NCBI RefSeq assembly: GCF_008831285.2
Contig: NC_045143.1
Span: 3,171,503 to 3,235,502 of the forward strand
Direction of reading: 5' to 3'
Length of the DNA: 64,000 bases
DNA from: Nymphaea colorata
Taxonomy: Eukaryota > Streptophyta > Magnoliopsida > Nymphaeales > Nymphaeaceae
In this document: positions 1 through 11,155 of the stretch, piece after piece
Position numbering within the stretch: position 1 is the first letter of the stretch
Layout of the letters: every line of letters begins with the position of its first letter
The notes under the pieces: model-generated
Databases searched by the model: none
What the model was told of the DNA's origin: nothing
What the model saw: the letters and a program-made list of their open reading frames with translations, nothing else
Position numbers and translations under genes: made by a program

Positions 1-286
1 TTAGATTTATTGTCTCTCTTTTTCATTTTGTGTTCCGTGCTTCTGTTTGTTCGTTTTGCGATTGTACCTTGGTTTTCCTACCGTTTCCATGTTTGGTTAC
101 CCTAATTTGGAAGGGTGCGTTCCGTTGTTCAGTGGGGCAGCTACTTTGAAGGAATGATGCTGAGTATGTTTTGTTCATTTCTTTGGAGAATCAAGTGGGA
201 TGTTTCCTCGCAAAATTCGTCTCAATTTCATGTGTGGCAATTCCACAAGATCTCGGTCTTGTTGATTGCGAATTTTTAGATCTAGG
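1..286 (+). repeat. Truncated direct copy of the 46.2-47.4 kb palindrome arm
   Basis: Bases 1 to about 200 match 47162-47350 almost base for base. The stretch to about 280 reappears inverted at 4225-4500, extending to the segment around the AGATCTTG motif. The block is cut by the window start. It has open frames on both strands but no recognised domain, so coding is not claimed. With 4225-4500 it forms widely spaced inverted ends around the Copia-B/CIPK mosaic between them. Confidence 0.75.
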
Positions 287-1575
287 GAAAACAAGCCGAG
301 GGTGGAACATTCCCCACAAAAGTATATATGAAGAGAACATCTGTTGTGCAACCCAAATCCAACACCATCGCATATGTTCCTCCCTCCCATGCTTCACCCC
401 TATGAGCATATGCAATACTTGTGTGCTTAACAAGGAAAAAGAAAGAAAATGATTTGCAAATGCAAAATATAACGATTGGCGCTGAACTCTAAATAGTTTC
501 ATTTGCCATGGTGACTCTAGAAACCAGAGTATAAGATGATACCCAAAAGAAATCGTTCAGTTTTTCAAAGAACTGCAATGATGCAATTCAAAAAAGAAAC
601 GGTGCACAATATCTGAGAACAGGAATACCTCCGATATTGATGATTACCATGCCCTTAGAAAGTATTGAATGTGCAACTCCTAGACCACCATAATAAAAAG
701 GAAAAAGAAATGATAACACGGTTTGGACGTAATCGTTCGGTTGGATAGCCAAAGAGAGAGAGAGAAAGAAAAGTCATTTGCTCTAAGTAGGACTGCATGA
801 AAAAAAGTTGGAAGAGGCCTTGTAATGAAAGCATAAGATTTAACGTGGTTGTCCACCACGGAAGACCACCATTGGATTTAAGGATCATAGGGTTTGATTT
901 GATATTTATATTCTCTCTTTGCAATAATCTCTAAGCATATCTTTGACTTTTTTTACAACTCTGGGTTGTCGAATTTCTTTGTTGATAACAATGCAATTAT
1001 TATTTTTGTTGGTTTCTTTATTTTTATAGATATCATTTCCTTATAGGTTGCAAAATTATCGTCAACAATAATAACATTTCTTTTGTTGTGCAAAAACACT
1101 TTGCGTAACATCAATATTGTTAGATTTGATATTTAAACTCTCAGTTTACAATAAGGTCAAGAAACTTGATTTTTTTTGCAAATTCAAGTGGATGACCACG
1201 CTCGTTGATAATAATGTTTTTATTATTTTTTATTACATATTTGCTTTCATAGATGTCGTTCTCTTATAAGTCGCCACATTATCCTTAACAATAATAACGT
1301 TTCTTTTATTGAAAAGATTTTTTTTACAACATTAAAACATTTGCATAACACTCCCCATTTTCATCTCCAAAACATGCTTGAAAAGTCCAAGATATTTGAT
1401 ATTTTAAATTTCAAATATAGATATTTGATTACTAAAAAGGATTTCAAATTATTTAGTTAAAAAATTCAAGAATTGCATCATATATTCATAATTGTTGATT
1501 TAAATCAGCAGGTGCACGAACAATTTATGGGAATAGAAATTCACACATGGCATAAACATCTATTTTGAAGGAAAC
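287..1575. repeat. 1.3-kb dispersed repeat, copy 1
   Basis: Near-identical to 49484-50812 in the same orientation. Its left 200-300 bp also appears inverted at about 56064-56292 and 59797-60095. It holds a minus-strand open frame at 655-924 that is conserved in the second copy (49878-50147), but I recognise no family and the frame is short and serine/leucine-rich. The right part (950-1575) is AT-rich and non-coding. The right edge is a sharp join to Copia-A leader sequence. Class unknown. Confidence 0.8.
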
Positions 1576-2263
1576 TGCACATAGATTCCAGCACTAGTAT
1601 ATGCAGCAAGAAGAGACTACAACATACACAGATGATAAGGAGTTTTCTGCGATAAAAAAAAATATACCCTCTATAACATCTAGGGCAGATCCATCGCTGA
1701 CAGAAAACTAGTCATTGCACATAACTTTCCATGATCTGTTTACACCCACAATTAATTCATGACAGATTTATCAGACCTTCCATCCCCATTCACGACAGAT
1801 TGAAAAAAAAAACGCCAGATTTCAACAAGCAATGACCAGCGACAACGAAGAGACCTTCTGCGACTTGAAGAAAACACCTGCTACAGCCATCAAACACAAG
1901 GAGACACCTGCGACATCCAGCAAACACCAGCGACTTCCATTCAACAAGCAGTGACCAAGGACACCGAAGAAAACTTCTGCCATGTGAGGGAGACACCTGC
2001 GAGTCTGCGTCTTCCATCCAGCTTGAAGAACGTTTAACCAATCTTCATCCACGTCCACTTGAACAAGGCATCGATCTAGGGCTTTTTAATATTTTGCTTG
2101 AGAAAACTCTAGATCAAGCCTAATATACACGTTCAAACTGTCTTGCCCTCAAAACTCTCCACGAGAACAGAAGAAGAGGAAGAGGAAGAGGATGATCACA
2201 ATGAGAAAAGGTTGATGACTAGAGATAGGTTTCTGTCCCAAGAAAGGTTGGGCTTTGATACCT
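1576..2263 (-). mobile_element. Copia-A leader (untranslated) fragment, copy 1
   Basis: Read on the minus strand, this follows the Copia-A LTR end at 2264. The primer-binding site is degenerate here (AGGTATCAAAGC, against TGGTATCAGAGC in the second copy). It is colinear with 42905-43592, which continues into the gag of the same element. This copy is truncated at 1576, where it abuts the 1.3-kb repeat, so gag and pol are missing. It contains imperfect short repeats of a CACCTGCGAC-like motif. Confidence 0.75.
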
Positions 2264-2470
2264 TGTTGCGTGCAGCCAAGTGAGAGAAGAGAAGATAACG
2301 AGAGAGAGAAAGAGAGAGGGAGAACTTTTTCGTATTCTCTAATCTGCTCTAATCTCACGTTAAATGAGAATAGGGTAAAATAACAAATTACAAAAGAAGT
2401 CCACAACTAGAACACCAATTTGTAAAGAGTTGTTCCTAAACTTTTAAATATTCACAAACACCACCCAACA
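2264..2470 (-). mobile_element. Copia-A LTR, copy 1 (207 bp)
   Basis: On the minus strand the LTR starts TGTTGGGTGG and ends GCAACA, giving a 5-bp terminal inverted pair TGTTG/CAACA. It is followed directly by a tRNA-Met-like primer-binding site. It matches 43593-43807. It lies inside a Copia-B integrase/linker fragment, so it is a nested insertion. Boundaries come from the TG..CA ends and the primer site; no target duplication was confirmed. Confidence 0.72.
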
Positions 2471-3710
2471 CACATATTATTCAACAAAGGGAATGATGGG
2501 TCATAAGACAAGCTCTATGTTTAGGAGAAAAAGACTCATATGAAATGAATCTTTGAGTAAACCTAATGTGTCTTTGGGACCTCCTAGGATTGGCGTGATC
2601 ATTTTCTTGTGTTGCATGATCTCTTCTCCTATAACTATAATGTCTCTTGGAGGATTGATATTAGTAGGACTATCTTCTATAACTTCTTGCACTTGTTCCT
2701 CACTATCGGAATCATCATCATAATCCGTCCACAAAAAAGCATCATCTTCTAGTTGCTTTGGCTCATTTTAAAAGCCATCTTCATTTTCAAAAAGGATATC
2801 ATTTATGGTAACATATACTTATCTCATTCCAAATTATATGATTTATATCCCTTTTGTGTTTCTGAATACCCAATAAACACACAATTAATAGCTTTGGAAG
2901 AAAGTTTATCATCTTTGTTAGTTAACACAAAGCATTTGCAACCAAAAAACTTAAGTCTGTCGTAATTAGGTTTTACATTGTGTAATTTTTCAAATAGAGA
3001 AATATATTTCAAATGTTCGGTAGGCATTCTATTAATCAAATAGGTTGATGACAAAACAGCCTCAACCCAAAAGTTTTTAGGAACATTTTTGGATAAAAAA
3101 AAATGCTCTTATGGTTTCAATAATGTGCCTATGTTTTCTTTCAACGACTCCATTTTGTTGTCGAGTGTTTGGGCAAGATTTTTGATGTATAATATCTTTA
3201 TCTTTTAGAAATTATTGAAATTCATTTGACATAAATTCTTCTCCCGAATCACTTTTAAAGATTTTAATATTGAAATCAAATTGGGTTTTGATCATGTTAT
3301 AGAAATTCTTGAAGTTTGCAAATACCTCTGAATCTCTGATTTGTGTTTGAGAAAATAAACCCAAGTATGTCTAGAATAATCATCAATAAAGATCACACAA
3401 TACAATAATTCTCCTTTTGACATAATAGGAGCGGGTCCCCACACATCCCAATGCACCAAATCAAAAGGCATTTGGGTAACAAATTTTCTATTATCAAAAG
3501 GTAAGGCTTTTATTTTTGTCTTGCATTACAACAAAAGTTCTTTTGACAATACTTTTCCAAGAAGGGAAGATGAGACACTTTTTCTAGTTTTGAATGTTCA
3601 AGCCTTTGGTGCCAAGTTTGAATGTCACACTATTTGATGATATTGCATGAAAGCCTTGAAAGGTCCAAAAAGTCTATGTAGTAGAGATCATTTGTTCTAA
3701 AACCTTTCTC
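2471..3710 (-). mobile_element. Copia-B pol fragment (integrase region), copy 1
   Basis: The minus strand encodes broken pieces of a Ty1/Copia polyprotein. Near 3600 there is a pre-integrase WHQRL motif. Integrase-core pieces around 3300-3480 include a DVWGP motif. At 2824-3054 is the conserved post-integrase segment with STYLINRMP and FIGYSETQKGYKSY. At 2501-2734 is an acidic integrase-RT linker. Frames are interrupted by stops and frameshifts. RT and RNase H are absent. The fragment is cut downstream by the Copia-A LTR and joined upstream to a CIPK exon fragment. It is colinear with 43808-45030. Confidence 0.85.
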
Positions 3711-3963
3711 AATTGTCTTTGCTGGTCATAACCTCATAAAGCTTAACGATGTTTGGGTGTCTCACCAACCCCATTACAAATGTCTCTCGTTTGATCTGGT
3801 CAATCATCCCCACCCTGTTGACCTTCTCTTCATCAATCATTTTTATAGCAACACTCTGCCCTGCCCTTGTATTCCTAGCAAAGCACACCTTAGCAAAGGT
3901 GCCCTGACCCAATAATCGGCCTAACTCAAACCTTTGCATCAATATCATTCCCTTATTATCCAT
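3711..3963 (-). pseudogene. CIPK: CIPK protein kinase first-exon fragment 1
   Basis: About 84 codons match the N-terminus of plant CBL-interacting protein kinases (SnRK3), calcium-signalling serine/threonine kinases. Visible are the N-terminal [18 protein letters not shown] segment with the glycine-rich loop (GQGTFAKV), the ATP-anchoring lysine in VAIKMID, the DQIKRET helix, and [11 protein letters not shown] at the end. Past that the frame runs into Copia-B sequence and a stop, so the catalytic HRDLKPEN and DFG motifs, the NAF/FISL motif and the PPI domain are missing. About 100 bp of 5' flank (3964-4092) is shared with the copy at 45.5 kb. This is a captured exon fragment, not a working kinase. 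Confidence 0.9.
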
Positions 3964-4224
3964 CTTTCTTCCCCAATCAAGAAAACCTAATCAAGCACAC
4001 AAACAACAGAAATATTCTATACCTCCCACTAACCAAATATTTGATATTGATATCTAATGAGCGGGAGTTAAAAAACATATAATTTAACCTCCCAAAATTT
4101 AAAAATTTTAATTCGGCCTTCCTCATGAATGGTTCATGCATAAATCCAGGAAATACACAGAACAATAAATGGCGAGTAGAAGAATACGAGTTTCCTCACA
4201 CGACGAATGAGGTTCTAAAAATTC
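3964..4224. other. Flank of CIPK fragment; no gene seen
   Basis: Bases to about 4092 are shared with 45530-45652 and are probably the captured leader upstream of the CIPK start codon. After 4092 the two copies diverge. A short piece near 4110-4135 reappears inverted around 47925-47950. I see no coding signal. Confidence 0.5.
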
Positions 4225-4500
4225 GCAAGCAACAAGAAGAGATCTTGTGGAATTGCCACACAAGAAATTGAGACGAATTTTGCGAAGAAACATCCCACTT
4301 GATTCTCCAAAGAAATGAACAAAACATGCTCAGCAGTCAGCATCATTCCTGCAAAGTAGCTGCCCCAACGAACAACGGAACGCACCGTTCCAAATTAGGG
4401 TAACCAAACATGGAAACGGTAGGAAAACCAGGGTACAATCACAAAATGAACAAACACGGACCACAAAATCAAAATGGGAGACAATAAAACTAAAAAAATC
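4225..4500 (-). repeat. Inverted copy of bases 1-280 / palindrome arm
   Basis: Colinear with the left arm of the palindrome (46240-46500) and inverted relative to bases 1-280. It ends near 4500, where the sequence departs from the 46.5-kb copy. Bases 4500-4620 show no similarity I can see elsewhere in the window. Confidence 0.8.
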
Positions 4501-4624
4501 CTCACAGAAAAAAAAATTAACTTAGCATCCGGGGAAACGGATCATGAAACAAAACTTTCAAAAACCTGACCTACCATTACAAAACAGAGAAAGAAGAAAG
4601 CAACAGCAGATGCATGAAACACAA

Positions 4625-5110
4625 CTTGCTCTTTGATTTCAAGATTCATGGTTGTAAAATCCACGTTTGCTAAAACAATGGATTTTTCACTTAAATCCAG
4701 TCTGAAATTTGAAATCGAAGACTATCAAACAACCTTAAGAGATAGCGAGGAAAAGAGGCATGACTTTACCTTGTCAAATATGATTCTATTTGTATTTTTT
4801 TCTATTAAAAATATTATTATTAGGTTATTATTTAGCTAATATAAATTATCGGTATTATCTAGAGTGTGTATTATCATCATTCAAAAAATTTTTGTCAATA
4901 CCTGGATATTAGCAAAATCCAATTTTAATAGCAGAAAAAATATGTGTATAATTTTAGAGAAATCAAAACCTACTTTTGACCACACCTCCTTTGCCAATTT
5001 CAATATTCATTCCTTGCGGTCTGGGGTCTTCACTTGTTTCGAAAGCTTGTTCTTCATATGTGGTAAAAGCAGATATTCTTTTTTTTTGAAAAGTCTGGTA
5101 CGTGGTTTGA
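4625..5110 (-). repeat. Inverted copy of 47356-47790
   Basis: The reverse complement matches the block directly right of the 475-bp palindrome. It includes a conserved stretch around TTAGCAAACGTGGATTTTAC and an AT-rich segment with TTATTATTAGG. Open frames cross it in both copies but show no known domain and are probably chance. It overlaps the start of another inverted pair (5085-5190 with 10530-10618). Confidence 0.8.
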
Positions 5111-5190
5111 GTAAGTTATTTGAAAAAAAAAACTTTTGGCTGGACTGTCGGTATCAAAAGGTCATGCCTATGCCTACCAGCACCAAGAGG
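5085..5190. repeat. Outer inverted repeat, left member
   Basis: About 100 bp (CTGGTACGTGGTTTGAGTAA and onward through the GTCATGCCTAT region) occur inverted at 10530-10618. The two bracket a 5.4-kb interval containing the CIPK fold-back. They may be the terminal repeats of a larger element or an older inverted duplication. No target-site duplication was identified. Confidence 0.65.
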
Positions 5191-5248
5191 GCAGAAGAGA
5201 TGCCTTGGTCTTTGAGCAACCAACGAGGAAGGGCAAGGAAGAAAGAGC

Positions 5249-6375
5249 ACAATAAAAAACTTGCAATGCTAAAGATATTGCAGACATAACCAGGCAACCT
5301 ACTTCATGTATCTCACAATTTCTCCCAAGTCCCAACTGACACTGACTGATTCCATTGCTCTCCAATCATCATTTTGAGAGGAAGAGAGAAAATCACATCT
5401 CTCAGTTCAATCTTTAACTACAAAACCTCAAACACAAGAAAAAGATGGCATTTTCTAATGGAAGCTCTTCTCACACTAGTTCAAACAGCCTCCATTAACA
5501 CACATTCATCAGAAAAGCCATATTCACAGAATCACAAAGTTGTGTTTGGAAACGGATTAAATCTGTTAGCAGCAAGCGAAGAGGAGGCCGGACTGCGCCT
5601 CGTTTTTCAGGTCCACAACCAAAATAAGATCAATCTCTGCACTGTACAAGGAAAAAATACAAAACCCAAAATCTTCAATGTAGTCACATTCCTCACACGG
5701 AGCAGAGGAGGCGCGGCGACGGTTCCTCAGGTGGAGCAGAGGACTCTGCGACGTCGAGTAGAGGAGGACAATTGCTAAGGCGGAGCAGATGAGTCTGCGA
5801 CGTCGAGAAGAGGAGGCGCGACGACGACGCTCAGGGGCCGCTGAGAATGCTCTCTTCTTTCTGAAGATCGAAAATTCATCTGATTAGGGCACCCAAATCC
5901 GTCCGAGAGGGGAAGGGCGATGGGCAGGTAGGGGAAGCGAAGATTAACAAAAACAATAAAAAAAAGGAAACGCTCTTATTTCTGTTCGACGTAGATCAAC
6001 TCTCACCTATTTCTCGTGTCCAATTGTCCGTCGTGATCAGCCTGCGTCCAGCGTTTGATGAAACAATCAAAGGGCGTCCTGTTTCACGTGTGCTGACCAT
6101 CAAACGACCTTTTGGGTTCTTTATGTGTTTTTTTTTCTCTCGATTCTTTTTTTTTTCCACCGTCCAAAAATGTCCCACGAGGACGGCCAAGAACGGCCCG
6201 GATTTCTTCATTTGCTCGAAACTGTCGAAGTCTTACGGTTGTGCCATTGTACGTGATTTCACCATTGAATGCACTAATCATTGTCAATTTAGATGTATTT
6301 GGTTCGGATCTTTCAGATTCCGTTTAATCGGATATCCAGATTCAAGATTGGTGTCAACTATAAGTACATAAAGTT
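5249..6375. repeat. Left arm (1.13 kb) of CIPK fold-back element
   Basis: The reverse complement matches 6741-7877 with moderate divergence (scattered substitutions and small indels). The arm holds a GC-rich section at 5690-5850 with repeated GTCTGCGACGTCGAG motifs, and a 6010-6370 section rich in poly-T. No domain was recognised in the frames across 5374-5778. Together with the right arm and a 365-bp centre it makes a long-TIR or fold-back structure, like Mutator-type or fold-back elements that carry gene fragments. Confidence 0.85.
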
Positions 6376-6740
6376 AAATGGACAACAGGGGGCACTGGAT
6401 CTTAGACCCGAACATGTTTAAAACCTTAGGGTATTTGTTTTTTAAATGTGAATAAATAATTTTACAAAATTTAACACATTCAGTGTGTAACCTCATAGCA
6501 CACAGAACCCTAAAGTCTCCGTTTGGGTGTCTCACCAACCTCGTTACAGATATCTCTCGTTTGATCTGGTCCATCATCCCCACCCTCATGACCTTCTCTT
6601 TTATCAATCATTTTTACAGCAACACTCTGCCCTGTCCTCGTATTCCTAGCAATGTACACCTTAGCAAAGGTGACCTGACCCAGTAATTGGTTTAACTCAA
6701 ACCTTTGCATCAATATCGTTTCCTTATCATCCATCTTTGT
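6376..6740 (-). pseudogene. CIPK: CIPK kinase fragment 2, in the centre of the fold-back
   Basis: The minus strand from 6734 encodes the CIPK N-terminus (MQRFELNQLLGQVTFAKV, then VAVKMID), followed by a frameshift near 6600. It continues in another frame with MDQIKREISVTRLVRHPN and departs from the family after HPN. The glycine loop is altered (GQVTF for GQGTF). Kinase core and regulatory domains are absent. The fragment and about 140 bp of unrelated flank fill the whole space between the two 1.1-kb arms, so it is cargo of the fold-back rather than a neighbour. Non-functional as a kinase. Confidence 0.88.
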
Positions 6741-7877
6741 AACTTTATGTCCTTATAGTTGACACCAATCTTGAATCTGGATATCTGATTAAACGGAATC
6801 TGAAAGATCCGAACCAAATACATCTAAATTGACAATGATTAGTGCATGCAATGGTGAAATCACGTACAATGGCACAACCATAGGACTTCGACAAGTTTCG
6901 AGCAAATGACGAAATCCGGGCCGTTCTTGGCCGTCCTCCTAAAGATGGGGCATTTTTGGACGGTGGAAAAAAAGAAAAAAAAAAAACAAAAAGGACCGAG
7001 AGAAAAAAAAAAACACAGAAAGAACCCTAAGAGGTTGTTTGATGGTCAGGACATGTGAAACATGACACCCTTTGATTTTTTCATCAAACGCTGGACACAA
7101 GCTGAACACGACGGATGATTGGACAAGAGAAATAGGTGAGCATTGATCTACGTCAGACAGAAATAAGAGCGTTTCCTTCTTTTTTGTTTTTGTTAATCTT
7201 TGCTTCCCCTATGCGCCCTTCCCCTCTCTGACGGATTTGGGTGACCTAATCAGACGAATTTTCGATCATTAGAAAGAGGAGAGCATTCGCAGCGGCCCCT
7301 GAGCGTCGTCGTCGCGCCTCCTCTTCTTGACATCGCAGACTCATCTGCTTAACCTTAGCAATCGTCCTCCTCTACTCGACGTCGCGGAGTCCTCTGCTCC
7401 ACCTGAGGAACCGTCACCGCGCCTCCTCTGCTCCGCCTGAGGAATCGTCACAGGTGACTACATTGAATATTTTGGGTTTTGCATTTTTTCCTTATACAGT
7501 GCAGAGATTGATCTTATTTTGGTTGTGGACCTGAAAAACGAGGTGCAGTCCGGCCTCCTCTTCTCTCGCTGCTAACAGATCTAATTTGTTTCCAAACACA
7601 ACTTTGTGATTCTGTGAATATGGCTTTTCTGATGAATGTGTATTAATGGAGGCTGTTTGAACTAGAGGTTCCATTAGAAAATGCCATCTTTTTCTTGTGT
7701 TTGAGGTTTTTTAGTTGAAGATTGAATGAGAGATGTGATTTTCTCTCTTCTTATTAAAATGATTATTAGAGAGCAATGGAATCAGTCAGTGTCAGTTGGG
7801 AGAAATTGTGTGATACATGAAGTAGGTTGCCTGGTTATGTCTGCAATATCTTTAGCATTGCAAGTTTTTTTATTGTG
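6741..7877. repeat. Right arm of CIPK fold-back element
   Basis: Inverted partner of 5249-6375. Pairing starts at AACTTTATGT next to the CIPK start region and runs out to the TTTTTTATTGTG segment near 7877. Outside it the flanks do not match (GAAAGAGC side against GTTTCATTGAG side). No clear target duplication is visible at the ends chosen here. Confidence 0.85.
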
Positions 7878-9200
7878 TTGTTTCATTGAGCAGATGGTGG
7901 TCATGAAGGTTTCATGACACCAGTCACTATGTAGTCAGCCATCTCACACATGGCTTGCGGTTACCAGACACACTTTTGATAATTCATTTGTCTACCCAGC
8001 AACAGAAAAACCTGAGAGAATTTGAATTTTTTGTTATCAATGAACAGAAAGGAGCTGCATGGATGATGTCACAAGAAGCAACGCTGCACTTTCCTTGATT
8101 AATTCATTGCTTTTTAGTACTGCAGGACAGGAAAGGGGTACTTCTTAGGCGTTGTTGAATACTGTAATGGAATAACATGCTCTCAGAGATGAACTAAATA
8201 ATCGATAATGAACATGATGTTTAGATATTATGTACACCACCTATCATCTGGTAGTAGATTCTTGATGGCTGAAGGCTTAAGTGGCTTAATCGCATCTAGC
8301 ACAAGTGAGTACTCGCCAACTTCCATCTCTAGATCTATAAATTTGAGATTTTGTTCTAATTGGTCTAGAATCAAGTCACCATATGTAAATTTGAGTTTGT
8401 CTCTTTTGCCTATAATTGCCTTATGTAAGTTTGAATTTACCTGTTTTTTGCTTAAGTTTCATGTATATGCTTGCATTTTTGTGGTTTATCTATGTTTGGC
8501 TATAATTGTCATATGCCAACTTGAATTTTTTGCTGGAAATTCACGTATGTGAGGTTGAGTTTTTTTCTACGCACATGAACTGAAGCATGTTTCTTTAGAA
8601 CCGATCAGACATGTCACAAGGCATATATTTTTGCTTTACAAATTTTTATTTATGGTGATCAGACGTGCAATCGGTGTGTCCTCTGTCAGGCTTTTGATGA
8701 AATTAGCAGCTTCATGTTTTAACATTGAATGAATGTCGCCGGCGTCCTTTCCCCCAGAATTTGGCGTCAAGGAACCATGTGTTCCTGCTAATTTTGAAGG
8801 GTAGATCAATAACAGCGCTTGGTTACACAGTTCATCTGAGTTTGACGAATCTCTACATTTCAAGTACTATGTGAGTTTGTGATCGTAGCTCTACAGAAGA
8901 ATATGTAACCTATGGCCTATACGCAATGCCCAAGAACAAGAGAAAGAACAAGAGAGGAAACAGGCAGCCGTGATTGCTTACCATTTGTCGTCATAAAGGC
9001 ATAGCCTTAGCGAGAGCAATACTGGAGGAAGAAAAACGCGAGGCAAGTGGAGCGTGCCAGGGAAGGCTGCTTAGGGTTTTTCTCAAATTCATCCCATGCT
9101 TTTACAAAATTGACAAATTCACCCTCTCGCTAATTGCAGCGAACAGGTTCAGGGGCTGCTAGAGCGCTGGCGATGTTGAGTCGACCCTGGAGGACGGTCG
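7878..9200. other. Intergenic, no gene assigned
   Basis: Around 7960-8140 there is exon-like composition, and the minus frame at 8636-8863 is open, but I recognise no protein. 8300-8560 has loose repeats of a TTTGAGTTTG/TTTGAATTT pattern. 8930-9190 is GC-richer with a short open frame and no known domain. Confidence 0.4.

Positions 9201-9275
<75 letters not shown>
9200..9275. repeat. (TA)n microsatellite, about 75 bp
   Basis: Uninterrupted TA dinucleotides following GGTCGGG. Probably length-variable. Confidence 0.97.
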
Positions 9276-9278
<3 letters not shown>

Positions 9279-10529
9279 AAATCAGCTCACTACACGATAG
9301 TTGTTTTTTTTATTATGTACCAATAGAAACAATCATAAAAAGTATGTTTTACCACTAAAATATATTAACAAGCAATTAGCCATCTTCAGCGCTTTATTGA
9401 AGAACAGAAGAGCAATAAGAAAAAAAAAGGAAGGAAATTGTAATGTTGCTTACTCTTGTCTCTATGTGTCCCAATCACATATCATAGACGAAATTTCCTT
9501 TTTTTATAATGATTATAAAATTTTTGGAGTGATATAGTGATTATTTGGCCGTTGGATATATATTATCAAATTTGTTTATATGAATTTAGGTTTGAATATA
9601 ATGTGATATTGCATTATAACCATTGACATCCCTCTTAAAACCCAAAGAGGTTCACGAGAAAATCCCTCTTAAAACAAACATCAGATAGGATGGATAGAAC
9701 AGACATATGTGAAAGATAAACGTAGCGTTCTGTTATTAAAATCGTCAAATGGTAGACAAAAAACACCAATGTCCATGAAGATAGGACAGTAGTATAATAG
9801 ACAGAACGTCCTGTCTGTCCTGTCCTAATGGACAACAATCAAACGACCTCTAAGTCTCCTGCCACTATTTGAAACTCTCTCTCTTTTTGGAGAAACATTT
9901 TCGCTCCAGAACCTCCAGGAACCACGTGCTCGAAGCGGTTTCTTCGGAAGCCTTGTCTGGAAGGCTCTTCTAGTTGTGGGTTAGAGTGGGAATGAGGTGA
10001 TCGAGTTGGTCTTTGTCTGGTCGCTGGCAGAGGAGCGGTCAGGTGGCATGTACCGTTTCGGGGTGTTTTGGGTGGTTGACATGATGATCAGCATGGATGA
10101 GCCCTGGGAAAAGGTGGAGTTTTGACGAAGTGAAAACGCTTTTCCGGTTCGATTTTCAATATTTGAGGTAAGGGGTGAATTTTGGCTTTCTTTTGATTTT
10201 TTTCTTTTGGATATTCGATCATTAACTTCCCATGTTCTTCATCATTATGAAATATCTCAGCTTCAGTAAATGAAAGATTTTTGCTTCTTCGTTGCTTTTT
10301 CTTTCCTGTTTCTAGCGAAAAATATCAATTTCTTGCATGTTCATTTCACGGATTTTCTGGCCGTTTTGGGGACGCTCTTAATGTTGAGGCATCTTATCCT
10401 CCAACCAGTCGTTTGACTAAGGTCAAATATGCCGACGTCCCGGTTAGCTATGTCTTCTTCCTCGCCCATCTTGGTTGCTGAAAGACCATGGCGTCTCTGT
10501 TACGTTTGTCATCCTCCTCGGCCCTCTTG
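9276..10529. other. Intergenic, no gene assigned
   Basis: AT-rich to about 9850, including a 9660-9830 stretch with repeated GGACAG/CCTGTC words. 9880-10100 is GC-richer (GAACCTCCAGG to GGTGGTTGACATG) without a recognisable frame. 10281-10481 is open on the plus strand but matches nothing I know. Confidence 0.4.
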
Positions 10530-10618
10530 GTGCTGGTAGTTATAGGCATGACCTTTTGACACCAACAGTCCAGCCAAGTGATTTTTTTTTTATAACTTAC
10601 TCAAACCACGTACCAGAC
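10530..10618. repeat. Outer inverted repeat, right member
   Basis: Reverse complement of 5085-5190. It ends at the CCACGTACCAGAC segment, directly against the start of an LTR at 10619. Confidence 0.65.
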
Positions 10619-10828
10619 TGTTGAAAAGTTGTGCCTTATCAAGATAAGGCAGATAAGGTGGATCAATCTAGAGCTAATCCTTGATCTTAGGCAAGATTAG
10701 AGGTTTTTATGTATATCACAAAAATCTGATGACTATATATTGAGAAGTCGACAATGAATAAAATCATCTCTTTCTTCTCTCGTTTTTTTCCTCTTTCTCT
10801 TGTCCTCTTCTTTCACAAAACTTTAACA
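10619..10828 (+). mobile_element. Copia-type LTR, 210 bp, plus orientation
   Basis: It starts TGTTGAAAAG and ends CTTTAACA, with TGTT/AACA terminal inversion. It is followed immediately at 10829 by TGGTATCAGAGC, the tRNA-Met primer-binding site typical of plant Copia elements. It contains a TATATATTGAG region and a pyrimidine-rich 3' part, as plant LTRs often do. The leader continues to roughly 10970. The integrase fragment further right lies on the opposite strand, so the two probably belong to different insertions or to a rearranged element. Confidence 0.85.
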
Positions 10829-11155
10829 TGGTATCAGAGCTCAAGGAGAGTATACATGAAACACTTGTAGTTGGAATTGAAGTGAGTGATATCAAGACAT
10901 TGTTTAATTGGGTAACGAGTACCTTTTGTGGGGTTTGTCCTCTCACTCTTCAACAAATGGCTGAAACTGGGCAAGACTGAGATGCATTTGTAGTCCTTGA
11001 GATGAGTTGGTATATGCCTAGGTCGCGTAGATCTGCGAAGCTGGACTGAATCTCCATGTGTAGGCTCGATTGATTGAGGAATGGAATCTGGGTTGGTCTT
11101 ATCATCTAGATTTGATGGAATATTGTTAAGAGGTTTGCTTGGGCTTGGAAGAAGC
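10829..11155 (+). mobile_element. Primer-binding site and leader after the LTR; degraded
   Basis: The primer site is TGGTATCAGAGC at 10829-10840. Downstream sequence has short open frames only. Somewhere before 11120 the orientation switches to minus-strand Copia-C, since the HEVEL-like linker of that element can be read in reverse from about 11155. The exact junction was not determined. Confidence 0.55.

Noticed and set aside
2264..2470. Solo LTR
   Set aside because: The primer-binding site and several hundred bases of leader follow it, so it is the 5' end of a truncated element rather than a solo LTR.
4864..5289. 141-residue plus-strand open frame
   Set aside because: It spans the joint between two different repeats (4625-5110 and 5085-5190) and is not conserved in the inverted copy; chance.
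9134..9358. Frames containing long IY repeats (also at 13.7, 22.5, 28.4, 30.5 and 54.3 kb)
   Set aside because: Translations of (TA)n microsatellites.
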